Under the pieces are notes generated by a model. It was not told the origin of the DNA. It did no database searches and was given only the letters and a program-made list of their open reading frames with translations. A program made the translations under genes and the position numbers. Below, in pieces: positions 43,962-51,949 of a DNA stretch of 64,000 nucleotides; the stretch's first letter is position 1; each line of letters starts with the position of its first letter. Source of the DNA: Candidatus Enterococcus ferrettii. Its GTDB lineage: Bacteria > Bacillota > Bacilli > Lactobacillales > Enterococcaceae. Location: the NCBI RefSeq assembly GCF_017377655.1, contig NZ_JAFREL010000007.1:1-64000 (forward strand), given 5' to 3'.

Positions 43962-44645
43962 ATGAAGAAAACCTTCAAGGAAGTGATAATGGCCATTGTG
44001 CCAATGACGGTGTTGATTATAATTCTGACGCTTATTTTTGCTCCACTAGAAGCAGAAGGAATGATTACCTTTCTGGTTGGTGCAGGAATAATGATGATCG
44101 GAATGACGTTGTTTTTGTTTGGGTCGGACTACTCCATGATGGAGGTAGGGGACCTTTTAGGAAAGTTTTTGATCAAAAAGCGGAGTTTTCCCTTATTGAT
44201 AAGTTTAGCCTTTATTATTGGAATTGTGATTACGATTGCTGAGCCTTCTGTGCAGGTATTGGCTCAACAGGTTCGAGAAATTTCTGATGGGGCGATTCCC
44301 CGGACAATTTTGATTGGTGTAGTAAGTGTCGGGACGGGAATTTTTCTGGCCTTTGCAGTCATGCGAATGGTCTTCAAATTTTCGTATTTGAAAATGATGG
44401 CGATTGGCTATGCAGCTATTTTGATTGCTTCATTTTTCACTGATCCGCAGTTTATGCCGATTGCCTTTGATGCCGGCGGGGTAACAACCGGACCGGTAAC
44501 GGTACCCTTTATTTTATCCTTTGCTACCGGGTTAACCAGTATGGTTCGCCAAGGTAAACATGAAAATGACAGCTTTGGTATGGTGGGCGTGTCCTCACTA
44601 GGCCCAGTCTTAGCTGTGATGTTGTTGGGAGTGATCTTCCGATGA
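43962..44645 (+). CDS. DUF1538 family membrane protein, first subunit
   Basis: The 227 residues form six or seven membrane helices. DUF1538 signatures are ITIAEPSVQVLAQQVREIS (about 85-103) and FDAGGVTTGPVTVPFILSFATGL (in parts, about 167-190), where the glycine-rich GGVTTGP is the most conserved piece. It overlaps the second DUF1538 gene by 4 nt (ATGA), implying a fixed ratio and a complex. A P-II-like regulator gene ends the operon, suggesting a transporter gated by a nitrogen or energy signal. The substrate is not known. AGGAGG lies about 11 nt upstream of the ATG. Confidence 0.85.
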   Translation: MKKTFKEVIMAIVPMTVLIIILTLIFAPLEAEGMITFLVGAGIMMIGMTLFLFGSDYSMMEVGDLLGKFLIKKRSFPLLISLAFIIGIVITIAEPSVQVLAQQVREISDGAIPRTILIGVVSVGTGIFLAFAVMRMVFKFSYLKMMAIGYAAILIASFFTDPQFMPIAFDAGGVTTGPVTVPFILSFATGLTSMVRQGKHENDSFGMVGVSSLGPVLAVMLLGVIFR

Positions 44646-45436
44646 GTATTGATTTCGCAGATGTTTTAGACCGAGTGATTACTGGAATTGGCGGTGTTAC
44701 TTGGGATGTTGTTCTTTCAGTGGCTCCGATTGTTTTGATTTTTGTTGTATTAAACGCAACCAGCTTTAAGCTGCGAAAGCGGCGCTTTGCAACGATTATG
44801 AAAAGTTTTTTGATTACTACTGTGGGTCTGATTCTGTTTTTGCACGGTGTAAATATTGCCTACTTGCCAATTGGACAACATTTAGGCGGTGCAATTGCAG
44901 CTATGGACAATAACTGGATTTTGATTCCTTTAGGTTTTGCGATGGGATTTTTAGTCGGTTTTGCAGAACCAGCTATTCACGTGATGGTAAAGCAGGTAGA
45001 AGAACAAAGTGAAGGTCGGATTAATGGAAATGTACTGTTGGCGTCGATTTCAATTGGGATTGGTTTGGCTGTCAGTCTGTCTATGTGGCGTTTGTTAGCC
45101 GGCTTTTCATTGTATTACTTTTTAATTCCAGGGTACTTATTGGTCTTTATTTTAGGACGGAAAGTCGATAAAATGTTTTTAGCGATGGCCTTTGATAATG
45201 GTGGTGTGGCCACTGGTCCAATGTGTTCCACTTTTATATTGGCTATGTGTGTCGCAATTGCTGCACAGATTGAAGGACGCGATCCTATGATTGATGGCTT
45301 CGGTGTTGTTGCAATGATTGCTCTAACCCCTATTTTAACTACGTTAGTTTTAGGGTATATTTATAAGAAGAAGGATGACCTGGATCAAAAACGAAAACAA
45401 GCTTTACAGGACAGTGAGGGAGAAGAGAATGGGTAA
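44642..45436 (+). CDS. DUF1538 family membrane protein, second subunit
   Basis: This 264-residue paralogue of the preceding protein carries the same two signatures: GFAEPAIHVMVKQVEEQSEGR (about 110-130 in parts) and FDNGGVATGPMCSTFILAM (about 184-202). Six or seven helices are predicted, with a charged tail. The paired copies suggest an inverted-repeat-like or pseudo-dimeric transporter made of two chains. The P-II-like gene starts 8 nt before the end of this gene, so all three are translated together. Confidence 0.85.
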   Translation: MSIDFADVLDRVITGIGGVTWDVVLSVAPIVLIFVVLNATSFKLRKRRFATIMKSFLITTVGLILFLHGVNIAYLPIGQHLGGAIAAMDNNWILIPLGFAMGFLVGFAEPAIHVMVKQVEEQSEGRINGNVLLASISIGIGLAVSLSMWRLLAGFSLYYFLIPGYLLVFILGRKVDKMFLAMAFDNGGVATGPMCSTFILAMCVAIAAQIEGRDPMIDGFGVVAMIALTPILTTLVLGYIYKKKDDLDQKRKQALQDSEGEENG

Positions 45437-45797
45437 ATTAGTGGCATTGCACTTGAAGATGATTGTAACGATTGTTGATGGAGGAACGGGACAGGATGTC
45501 GTTGATTTCTCAAAAGAGGCTGGAGCGGTAGGAGGAACCATCCTTCATGGCAGAGGATCCGGTGTACATGATGCCGGTAAATTTTTCGGCTTGGACATTC
45601 AACCGGAAAAGGACATTGTATTGACCTTAGTTCCTGCCGAAATGGAGCTGTCAGTCATGGAAATGATTGGTAAAGGCATTAAGATCGATAAGCCCGGTAA
45701 CGGAGTCTGCTTCTCAATTGATATCGAAAAAGCCATGGGTATGACCTCTATTAAGAGTTTTGGTGAAACGAAGACGATGGATGAGTTAAATAGTTAA
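45429..45797 (+). CDS. P-II family (PII-like) signal protein
   Basis: The 122-residue protein has the ferredoxin-like beta-alpha-beta twofold repeat of P-II. The region corresponding to the T-loop is short and glycine-rich (TILHGRGSGVHDAGKFFG, about 37-54), with no uridylylated Tyr51, followed by PEKDIVLTLVPAE (about 59-71). It therefore belongs to the PII-like side of the family rather than to GlnB/GlnK. I chose ATG 45429 because GGGAGAAGAG is upstream; the in-frame start at 45375 is inside the DUF1538 gene. Its partner is presumably the DUF1538 pair. Confidence 0.82.
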   Translation: MGKLVALHLKMIVTIVDGGTGQDVVDFSKEAGAVGGTILHGRGSGVHDAGKFFGLDIQPEKDIVLTLVPAEMELSVMEMIGKGIKIDKPGNGVCFSIDIEKAMGMTSIKSFGETKTMDELNS

Positions 45798-45810
45798 AGA
45801 AATAATACGA

Positions 45811-45852
45811 GCATCAGTAAAAGGCAGAAGAGCCGATTGCTGATGTTTTTTT
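45811..45852 (+). terminator. Terminator of the DUF1538-P-II operon
   Basis: GCATCAG (45811-45817) pairs with CTGATG (45840-45845), with an inner GGC/GCC pairing, followed by seven T. Confidence 0.6.
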
Positions 45853-46107
45853 GCATAGGAGTTCTTTTTTCAGTTTATCTATATATATAATATGTATGTA
45901 CGTTATAATGTACCTATGAAAAAGAGATGATCTAAATGGAAAAATCAAGCGTATCAAACATAATAGATAGGTATTGTTTCTGATTTTTTGATAGTATTCG
46001 TGCGCAATCTTCGTAAGAGGAAAGCGAAGGGATGCTTCTAAGAATAGTGTCTGATCAAGCTGTGCGAAGATTACCTTGCCAGATGAAGAAAGATGAGGGA
46101 GTCGCAA

Positions 46108-46284
46108 ATGGAAAAAATGAAACGTATTGGGCAAAATAAGCTTTTATTGGTATTACTTCTGTTAGTGATCGGAATTGCTGTTGGATGGTTGATGACCAAG
46201 AAGCAATCCGTTCTGAATTTGGGCATTCTTCTGTTATTTGTGGTAGCAAATAAGCAAATCGCCTGCAAAAAAAATTCGAAGTAA
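46108..46284 (+). CDS. Small hydrophobic protein, 58 residues
   Basis: The frame encodes a basic start (MEKMKRIGQNK), two membrane stretches (about 12-28 LLLVLLLLVIGIAVGWL and 35-50 VLNLGILLLFVVANK) and a basic end. GAGGGAG lies 6 nt before ATG 46108, better placed than for the ATG at 46093. No family is recognised. It follows a 310-bp region (45798-46107) that holds the P-II operon terminator and an AT-rich TATATATATAATATG block (from 45881), which may contain its promoter. Confidence 0.5.
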   Translation: MEKMKRIGQNKLLLVLLLLVIGIAVGWLMTKKQSVLNLGILLLFVVANKQIACKKNSK

Positions 46285-46722
46285 GTCATGAAGTTTTTTT
46301 GATCTTTTGAATCATTCAATCAAGTCAGCCTTGCCAGTGCTCTTTTGTATGTGTAGGCTAGGCTTTTTTGTTTCGTGTCATCAAGACAGAATAGCAAAAA
46401 GGAAGGTGCGCAAACACCCTCCCAATGATTATTCAACACCTTTACTTTTCGTAAATCGCCACACATCGTGCCGTATATCCTGGAGCACCAGTCACATTCG
46501 GGAAGCTGCAGCAAATAATTGCACCAGTTGCTGGAAGATTATCTAAACTCCGCTAAATCAGTGTAGAAAACAGATTTGGAAGTTATTTTTTGCCAGAAAT
46601 GGGACTGAGCATAGAGCTACATGTTCAAAGCACTACGAAAGCGATATAATCAGAGAAATAAACGAGGGATCCAGCAACTTTTTAGCTTGATCTATCAGAG
46701 CATACATCATTCATTCAATTTT
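46285..46722. other. Gene-free 438-bp region
   Basis: No gene with a ribosome site is apparent on either strand. A minus-strand frame around 46320-46514 has a cysteine-rich stretch (PECDWCSRIYGTMCGDL) but no start signal; it may be a fragment of a lost gene. A T-run after AGCCT/AGGCT (46326-46372) may be a weak terminator for the small gene upstream. Confidence 0.35.
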
Positions 46723-47268
46723 TTATCGTTTCGGCAGGTTCTCAAAATAAACTCCTTCAAAAATTAGACGGGTCAATAACTCATAGTACCCCTCACAATT
46801 GGTTTCAATCGCAAACATTCTTTCGTTTTCACAATAGATAATCAAAGTAAGATTCATCCCGAATCTCACTTTAGTTATTTCCTCAAACAGAAAGGTCGTT
46901 TTTTTCAAAATGCTTCTATAGCTGATCTCTTGATCACACACGGTGACTCGCCGTATGTGGCAATAAACAATCATATAAAAGACACCATTCAAAAGAATCA
47001 GAGCCCAAATGAGGGTCATTGTAGAGGAAATTCCCTCCTGAATAAGCAAGCCCCAAAATAGAATGGAACCGAAGAGAACAAAGACGAAGAGCAATAATTT
47101 TACAGATTTTGACTCTTGAACAATGAAATGACTGGACACTTTTTTAGCAGATCTTGCTTTTATTATCGATTTTTTCAGCTTCGTTTCCCGGTGATGCATC
47201 ACTACTTTTACGATCTCAGGGAAACATATGAAAATAAAAAATAAGCAGACAAAAACAACCAAGCCCAT
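46723..47268 (-). CDS. Hypothetical membrane protein with a PH-like C-terminal domain
   Basis: The 181-residue protein has an N-terminal helix (about 1-22), a basic cytoplasmic linker (about 25-50) and two adjacent helices (about 57-78 and 81-104). A soluble tail of about 75 residues has strand-rich character (EISYRSILKKTTFLFEEITKVRFGMNLTLIIYCE in parts), like bacterial PH domains. I chose ATG 47268 because AAGGAG lies 7 nt upstream; the longer frame starting at 47364 begins with an improbable sequence. The family is not recognised with certainty. It stands alone between gene-poor stretches. Confidence 0.55.
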   Translation of the reverse strand: MGLVVFVCLFFIFICFPEIVKVVMHHRETKLKKSIIKARSAKKVSSHFIVQESKSVKLLLFVFVLFGSILFWGLLIQEGISSTMTLIWALILLNGVFYMIVYCHIRRVTVCDQEISYRSILKKTTFLFEEITKVRFGMNLTLIIYCENERMFAIETNCEGYYELLTRLIFEGVYFENLPKR

Positions 47269-47468
47269 ACAACTACTCCTTAATGGTTTTGATAAAGAGT
47301 GACTTTCCATCCAATTGCTGCTGACTGTCCTTGAAGCAGTCTTTCTATGTAATAGTATACACAATAATGCAGAAGAATTCTTTTTGAGCTTTCGATCCGA
47401 AGGTTGGAAAATTTCTGGTGATTAATGATTGCTCTTGTACAATATAAGGCGGTTAAAACGTTATTTTA

Positions 47469-48053
47469 TCATAGCAGAACCTCTAAATAGGGCTGGATTT
47501 TTGACTCCAGATTAAACAGCCGAGCATAGTTTAGCAATTTAGGGATATCTTTCTGATCTGAGCACAGGTAGTGCTTTAAAGCAGCAAAAAATTGTTCCTT
47601 GTCTGCTGTGTATTTGGGTTTAAGTAAATCAAGCAAGGTTCGCTCAATCTCGTAAACATGAATGGATGTTCCGCCCGATCGCGAAACAGGACGGATGCCG
47701 ACAGTCACATCTTTGCTGATAATTGGCTGAATCTCGGCATTTTTCGCCCGCAGCGAATTAAAGCCCACGGGAAAGGTCATGTGAAGCTGCTGAGGCTCTT
47801 GATCAAGATGATCCAACAGATGCAAAGCTGTTTCGTGAGAAAAAACGCCTTGCGGAAAGCGGTACTGAAGCAGAAAGTAACGATCAACGCACTCCGAATT
47901 CATCGCATAAATGCCTCGCTCAATTCGTGAGATCAGCTTCTGGTCCTCCAACTGAGACAAAATTCTTCGGGACAAGCCATTTTCCGTCACCATTTTAGTC
48001 GTGATAAGTCCGTGTTCTTCTAGTATTCGTAAAATTTTTTTCTTTTGTGACAT
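47469..48053 (-). CDS. AbiEi-like (type IV antitoxin family) protein without partner
   Basis: The 194-residue protein has an N-terminal winged helix (about 1-50: KKKILRILEEHGLITTKMV, then RRILSQLEDQKLISRIERGIYAM). An AbiEi-type C-terminal domain follows, with YRFPQGVFSHETALHLLDH (about 63-81) and IERTLLDLLKPKY (about 134-146). It starts at ATG 48053 behind GAAGGG. AbiEi normally represses and neutralises an AbiEii nucleotidyltransferase, but no such gene lies next to it: upstream is a divergent promoter region and downstream an unrelated membrane protein. It may be an orphan regulator. Confidence 0.78.
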   Translation of the reverse strand: MSQKKKILRILEEHGLITTKMVTENGLSRRILSQLEDQKLISRIERGIYAMNSECVDRYFLLQYRFPQGVFSHETALHLLDHLDQEPQQLHMTFPVGFNSLRAKNAEIQPIISKDVTVGIRPVSRSGGTSIHVYEIERTLLDLLKPKYTADKEQFFAALKHYLCSDQKDIPKLLNYARLFNLESKIQPYLEVLL

Positions 48054-48385
48054 GAAAACTACCCTTCTAAAAAGAACGAAAATGCTAAGATGATATAACT
48101 GAGTTAGCATATTTGTTCCTTTAATTAAATGATTGGAGAGACGAAATCCCCTTAATCAGATTATACGTATTCCTAACAGAAAGCAACTAGTCATTGTCAA
48201 TGAATTCTAAAATTTTCACAGAAAAAGCGTTGCTTTTAAGGTGATTATTTGATATTTTTCAAATATCCTGCCTTTAAAAAAATACACCTGCTATAAAATT
48301 TGTTTGAGAGACTAGAAATAATTGCTGAAAAACCCTTTAATCTCGCGGGTTTATAAAATAACGTAACCGGTAATTAAAAATACTG

Positions 48386-48414
48386 TTGACAATCTCGGTA
48401 AAGTGCTTTAGCCT
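48386..48414 (+). promoter_or_regulatory. Sigma-A promoter upstream of the 48.5-kb operon
   Basis: TTGACA (48386-48391), 17 nt, TAGCCT (48409-48414). The -35 is perfect. It lies in an otherwise gene-free AT-rich stretch (48054-48465), which shows no other feature I can support, and drives the 129-residue gene and probably the DUF2922 gene. Confidence 0.6.
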
Positions 48415-48465
48415 AAAATCGTCGACGGCGAATAAAAATAAATTTGAAAAAAGGGGGAAAGACCT

Positions 48466-48855
48466 TTGCAAGAGAATACGTATACACTCACTTACCAAAA
48501 GCTATTTCAGCTTCAGCGTACTACGTTAGAAGACCGCATTAGCACATATTATGATCAGACCCGCAATGAAAAAAATACGATTAAGTACTTGGCAGCGCTT
48601 CAAATACGTGAAGAATTAAGTATTGAAGACTTCAGCTTTGTGTTGCGGGAATTGGTTCGCCATATCTTTCTTAAAACCAAAGCAACCCGTGCATTGCGCC
48701 GCTATTATTATTTATTCCAGCATTATTTTGGAACAAAAGAATGGAAACTGCTAACCTCTCGGTTGTTTACGATTAAGCATCTGATTGTTGAAAAAATAGC
48801 CCAATTAATGAACCTGGTGGAACAGGTGCATCCAGAGACTTTTTCGGTACCTTGA
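48466..48855 (+). CDS. Hypothetical protein, 129 residues
   Basis: No family is recognised. The protein is soluble, helical and basic, with many Arg/Tyr/Phe (FVLRELVRHIFLKTKATRALRRYYYLFQHYF in parts, about 59-90). The start is TTG 48466, preceded by GGGGGA, with no ATG in a suitable place. A strong promoter lies 52 nt upstream. The DUF2922 gene starts 79 bp after the stop, likely in the same transcript. Confidence 0.5.
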   Translation: MQENTYTLTYQKLFQLQRTTLEDRISTYYDQTRNEKNTIKYLAALQIREELSIEDFSFVLRELVRHIFLKTKATRALRRYYYLFQHYFGTKEWKLLTSRLFTIKHLIVEKIAQLMNLVEQVHPETFSVP

Positions 48856-48934
48856 CTGCAGCATAATGAAACCAAAATGAAACCGCAAACAAATTGATAT
48901 AGATACGCCAAAAAAGGAAGGAATGATACGAAAT

Positions 48935-49765
48935 ATGTTAAGTTTATCCGCAACATTTGAAAATAGTGCAGGCCGCCGCCACAGTTTTAACCTTAAGGAA
49001 CCGAATCGCAATAAATCCGCCGAGGAAATTCGTGCCAGCTTAGAAAAATTAGTCAGCTTGAATCTATTTGAAAAAGGCGAAGTTGGCCTATTCAAGAAAT
49101 TAGTCAGTGCTAAATTTGTTGAAACCATCGAGACCCCAATCTTTGATCTACGTAAATCGGGTATGTCTACACCCGAAATGGACACACAACCAGAAAACCT
49201 TCACGTTGGTAAAGTACAGGAAGTACGTCAATCCACATCGATTAGTGAAGTTCAGCCGGAGTCTGTCCAAATCCCTAAGGCACTGGCACCCGAAGTAACG
49301 TCCGCATCAATTCAACCTATTGCAGCGCCATCATCATCGAATCAAAGTGGTCAGCTGACAGCTGCACAAGGAGAATTGCAGCAACTCGAAATTATTATTC
49401 CAAAAGATGTAGATGTAAACAGCTTGACTGAGGAAGACTATATTGCCATGATTACTGCTCAATTACCAAAAGGGGCGACTTTAGAAAGTTTTAGTGTGGA
49501 GGAGGTAGCGGTTGATACCGAAGAATCAGCTGAACACCTTGAGACTACCGCTGAAATGGCAGATACGGAATCAGTTAGAGCAGGGACCGCCAAAGAAACA
49601 CCAAAGGAATTTGCCAAAGGGATATTGGAGGAACCCTTACCTAAGAAAGAATCGGGTTGGTTTCCTAAACGCAAAAAAGGGAGTAATCCCTTGGCTGGTT
49701 TTTCTGCAAACAAACGAAAGAACAAAAAGGCGATAAAGGACTTGAAGAGGAATAAAAAGAAATAG
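48935..49765 (+). CDS. DUF2922-type protein with long acidic linker and basic tail
   Basis: The first 70 or so residues look like DUF2922 (LSLSATFENSAGRRHSFNL, then SAEEIRASLEKLVSLNLF), a small domain normally found as a stand-alone protein of about 70-75 residues. Here about 200 residues follow: a Ser/Gln/Pro/Glu-rich spacer, a short ordered patch (LEIIIPKDVDVNSLTEEDYIAMI in parts), a Glu-rich stretch, and a lysine-rich end (KRKNKKAIKDLKRNKKK). I chose ATG 48935, the family start, although GGAAGG is 13 nt away; ATG 48923 is only 1 nt from it. Function is unknown. Confidence 0.65.
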   Translation: MLSLSATFENSAGRRHSFNLKEPNRNKSAEEIRASLEKLVSLNLFEKGEVGLFKKLVSAKFVETIETPIFDLRKSGMSTPEMDTQPENLHVGKVQEVRQSTSISEVQPESVQIPKALAPEVTSASIQPIAAPSSSNQSGQLTAAQGELQQLEIIIPKDVDVNSLTEEDYIAMITAQLPKGATLESFSVEEVAVDTEESAEHLETTAEMADTESVRAGTAKETPKEFAKGILEEPLPKKESGWFPKRKKGSNPLAGFSANKRKNKKAIKDLKRNKKK

Positions 49766-49854
49766 CTTACCGGTGCATTCATAAGTCTGAGGTAGCTGCC
49801 ATTACGGTAAGGAAGGCCAGCAGTTTAAAATGAAAAGAACAGGACAAAAAAAGC

Positions 49855-49881
49855 TCAAAGAAAGACGATCGCTTTCTTTGA
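49855..49881. terminator. Terminator between the DUF2922 and UPF0173 genes
   Basis: TCAAAGAAAG (49855-49864) pairs perfectly with CTTTCTTTGA (49872-49881). The A-run at 49846-49852 gives a U-run for the minus-strand gene at 49890. A second, longer dyad (CTTACCG/CGGTAAG, 49768-49811) lies behind the DUF2922 stop. Confidence 0.65.
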
Positions 49882-49889
49882 ACAGAGGC

Positions 49890-50573
49890 TTACAGTTCGA
49901 TGGATTCACCAACAGCTAAAACCTTAACCACGCCTGCTGGAAGAGCATCTACCAGTTCTTGCGGATCTTGTTCAATCAAGGGAAAGGTATTGTAGTGAAT
50001 TGGTACAACCTGCTTGGCCTTCAAACGTTTCGCAGCACTAGCCGCTTCATGAGGTCCCATGGTAAAGTTATCGCCGATTGGCAAAAAGGCAACGTCAATA
50101 TCGAAGGCGTCACCGAAAAGGGCCATGTCGCCAAAGTTTGAAGTGTCACCAGCATGATAAATCGTTTTTCCTTCAGCTTGAAGAATGAAACCAGCTGGTT
50201 CACCTAGATAAATCATTTGTCCGTCTTTTTCATAGCCGGTACTGTGCTGCGCGTGGACCATTTTTATGCGGCCAAAGGGAAAGTCAAATTTGCCGCCGAT
50301 ATTCATGCCATGCGTTTTAGTCACGCCCTCGTTGCGGGCAAAAGCAGCAACTTCTACTATACCAATAACTGTCGCGTCATTGCGTTTAGCGATTGGTACC
50401 ATATCACCAATATGGTCGTCGTGTCCATGAGTAATTAAAATCCAGTCTGCACTGACTTCATCAGCTTTTAAATCAGTGACTGGGTTGCCAGTGATAAAAG
50501 GATCAAATAGTAATTTTTGTCCATCCGCCATATCAACAGCTATGACAGAGTGTCCATGATAAGTAAGTTTCAT
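49890..50573 (-). CDS. UPF0173 metal-dependent hydrolase (MBL fold)
   Basis: This 227-residue metallo-beta-lactamase-fold protein belongs to the UPF0173/YtkL group. The metal motif HxHxDH is intact as THGHDDHIGD (about 49-58). Further ligands are in HSTGYE, HAGDTSNFGDM (about 140-150) and PIHYNTFP (about 192-199). The start KLTYHGHSVIAV is family-typical. The substrate is unknown. AAAGGAGGAATCACG precedes ATG 50573. It is monocistronic. Confidence 0.88.
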   Translation of the reverse strand: MKLTYHGHSVIAVDMADGQKLLFDPFITGNPVTDLKADEVSADWILITHGHDDHIGDMVPIAKRNDATVIGIVEVAAFARNEGVTKTHGMNIGGKFDFPFGRIKMVHAQHSTGYEKDGQMIYLGEPAGFILQAEGKTIYHAGDTSNFGDMALFGDAFDIDVAFLPIGDNFTMGPHEAASAAKRLKAKQVVPIHYNTFPLIEQDPQELVDALPAGVVKVLAVGESIEL

Positions 50574-50680
50574 CGTGATTCCTCCTTTTGTTTATTATAG
50601 CGAAAAAAGCAATAATTGACTTGTAAGGCTTTTTATTTTCTAATAGAACGATTAGAATAAACTAAAAAGGGAGGAATTGT

Positions 50681-51334
50681 ATGAACTTGGTAATAGAAGA
50701 ACGCTTGAAGGATTTAGGTGTTTCCTTGGCTTATACAGTAGTAGAATTTGAAAATGGTGCATACAGCGAGGCAATTTGGGACGAATTGTTGAAGCCGTTA
50801 ATCGCCAAGATTGAAGAAAATGACTCGATTGAGATGATTAAGGACGAGGAACGGATGATTGCCACGAAAAAGGTTTATCGGGCATTGGGCAAAGACCCTG
50901 CGCGTTTTCGACCTTCTTCAGATAGTTTGTGGCGTCGGGTAATTCAGAAAAAAGGGTTATACCAAATCAATAATTTAGTAGATGCAAACAACTATTTTTC
51001 ATTGCTGTATAAATTACCTTTTGGGAGCTATGACTTAGCTAAAGTTGGAGAAACCGTTACCTTATCAGTGGGAGAAACTGGAGAAAGCTATGCGGGAATT
51101 GGTAAAAAAGCAGTAAATATTGAGAATTTGCTGGTGCTGAAGGATGAAGAAGGTCCTTTTGGCAGTCCAACCTCTGATTCTACTCGTGGGATGATCGGGG
51201 AAGATACTACGCAAGCAGTGTTAATTGGTTATGTTTTTGGCGATATAGCCACAGCCGACATGCAGCAGGAAATTAAAGCAGTTGTTGAGAAGTATTTGAA
51301 GGATTGCAGGGTAGTTCAGCAAGACGTAATTTAA
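50681..51334 (+). CDS. B3/B4 (tRNA synthetase editing-like) domain protein
   Basis: The 217-residue protein resembles the stand-alone B3/B4 domain proteins related to the editing region of the phenylalanyl-tRNA synthetase beta chain. Conserved parts are VYRALGKDPARFRPSSDSLWRRV (about 68-90 in parts) and NNLVDANNYFSLLYKLPFGSYD (about 97-118), followed by a PFGSPTSDSTRGMI segment (about 160-173). Role is unknown; a tRNA or amino acid quality-control function has been assumed for the fold. GGGAGGAATTG precedes ATG. It converges on a prolyl-tRNA editing homologue. Confidence 0.82.
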   Translation: MNLVIEERLKDLGVSLAYTVVEFENGAYSEAIWDELLKPLIAKIEENDSIEMIKDEERMIATKKVYRALGKDPARFRPSSDSLWRRVIQKKGLYQINNLVDANNYFSLLYKLPFGSYDLAKVGETVTLSVGETGESYAGIGKKAVNIENLLVLKDEEGPFGSPTSDSTRGMIGEDTTQAVLIGYVFGDIATADMQQEIKAVVEKYLKDCRVVQQDVI

Positions 51335-51341
51335 TAAATAG

Positions 51342-51384
51342 GCAGACAGGCGCTTTTGCAGGAAAAACGCCTGTCTGCTTTTTT
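51342..51384. terminator. Bidirectional terminator
   Basis: GCAGACAGGCG (51342-51352) pairs perfectly with CGCCTGTCTGC (51368-51378), followed by six T. It separates the two convergent genes. Confidence 0.75.
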
Positions 51385-51859
51385 AGTTCCAACCTTTGCA
51401 GACATCGACCCAGTTCGTTGTTTGAGCGCAGGTCTCCAATTGAGGAATCGTTAATTCAATTGCGCTTTGGGGACTGCCGCAAGCGGGAAAAACGGTCTCA
51501 AAACGCTGCAAGGACTCATCCAAAAAGACCTCTACGCCTTCATTAATTGCAAAAGGGCAGACGCCGCCTACCGGATGGCCGATTTTTGCTTCTACCTCGT
51601 CAGGTTTTAGCATCAAGGCTCTTTCGTTAAAGGTTTGCTTGTACTTGGCATTATCCACCTTGGCGTCACCAGCTGCTACGATTAGCAAGATCCGATCGCT
51701 TTTTTTTAATTTGAAGGATAAGGTCTTTGCGATACGTTCTGGGGCACAATTTAGTGCTTTTGCTGCTAATTCGACGGTAGCACTGGATACGTCAAATTCA
51801 ATAATTTGTTCAGCCATATTATAGGCTGAGAAATAAGCTTCGATTTTTTTAACTGCCAT
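51383..51859 (-). CDS. YbaK/EbsC family protein (prolyl-tRNA editing fold)
   Basis: This 158-residue member of the YbaK/ProX superfamily has the deacylase fold used to clear mischarged Cys- or Ala-tRNAPro. Visible features are AKTLSFKLKKSDRILLIVAAGDAKVDNAKYK (in parts, about 43-74), the catalytic-type lysine within KTLSFK, and IGHPVGGVCPFAINEGVEVFLD (about 93-114). The last piece is highly conserved in YbaK/EbsC. Whether it edits Cys-tRNAPro or another tRNA is not decided by sequence. Confidence 0.85.
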   Translation of the reverse strand: MAVKKIEAYFSAYNMAEQIIEFDVSSATVELAAKALNCAPERIAKTLSFKLKKSDRILLIVAAGDAKVDNAKYKQTFNERALMLKPDEVEAKIGHPVGGVCPFAINEGVEVFLDESLQRFETVFPACGSPQSAIELTIPQLETCAQTTNWVDVCKGWN

Positions 51860-51949
51860 TCATGATCGCCTCCATTCCTTCAAATCATACCGAATTTTTA
51901 CTAGTGGGTAAATGAATTTTTTGCTATAGTGATGAAAAGGAGCCGGATT

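Noticed and set aside
46320-46514. Minus-strand cysteine-rich frame of 64 codons
   Set aside because: There is no ribosome site and no recognised family; the frame may be a chance opening in non-coding sequence.
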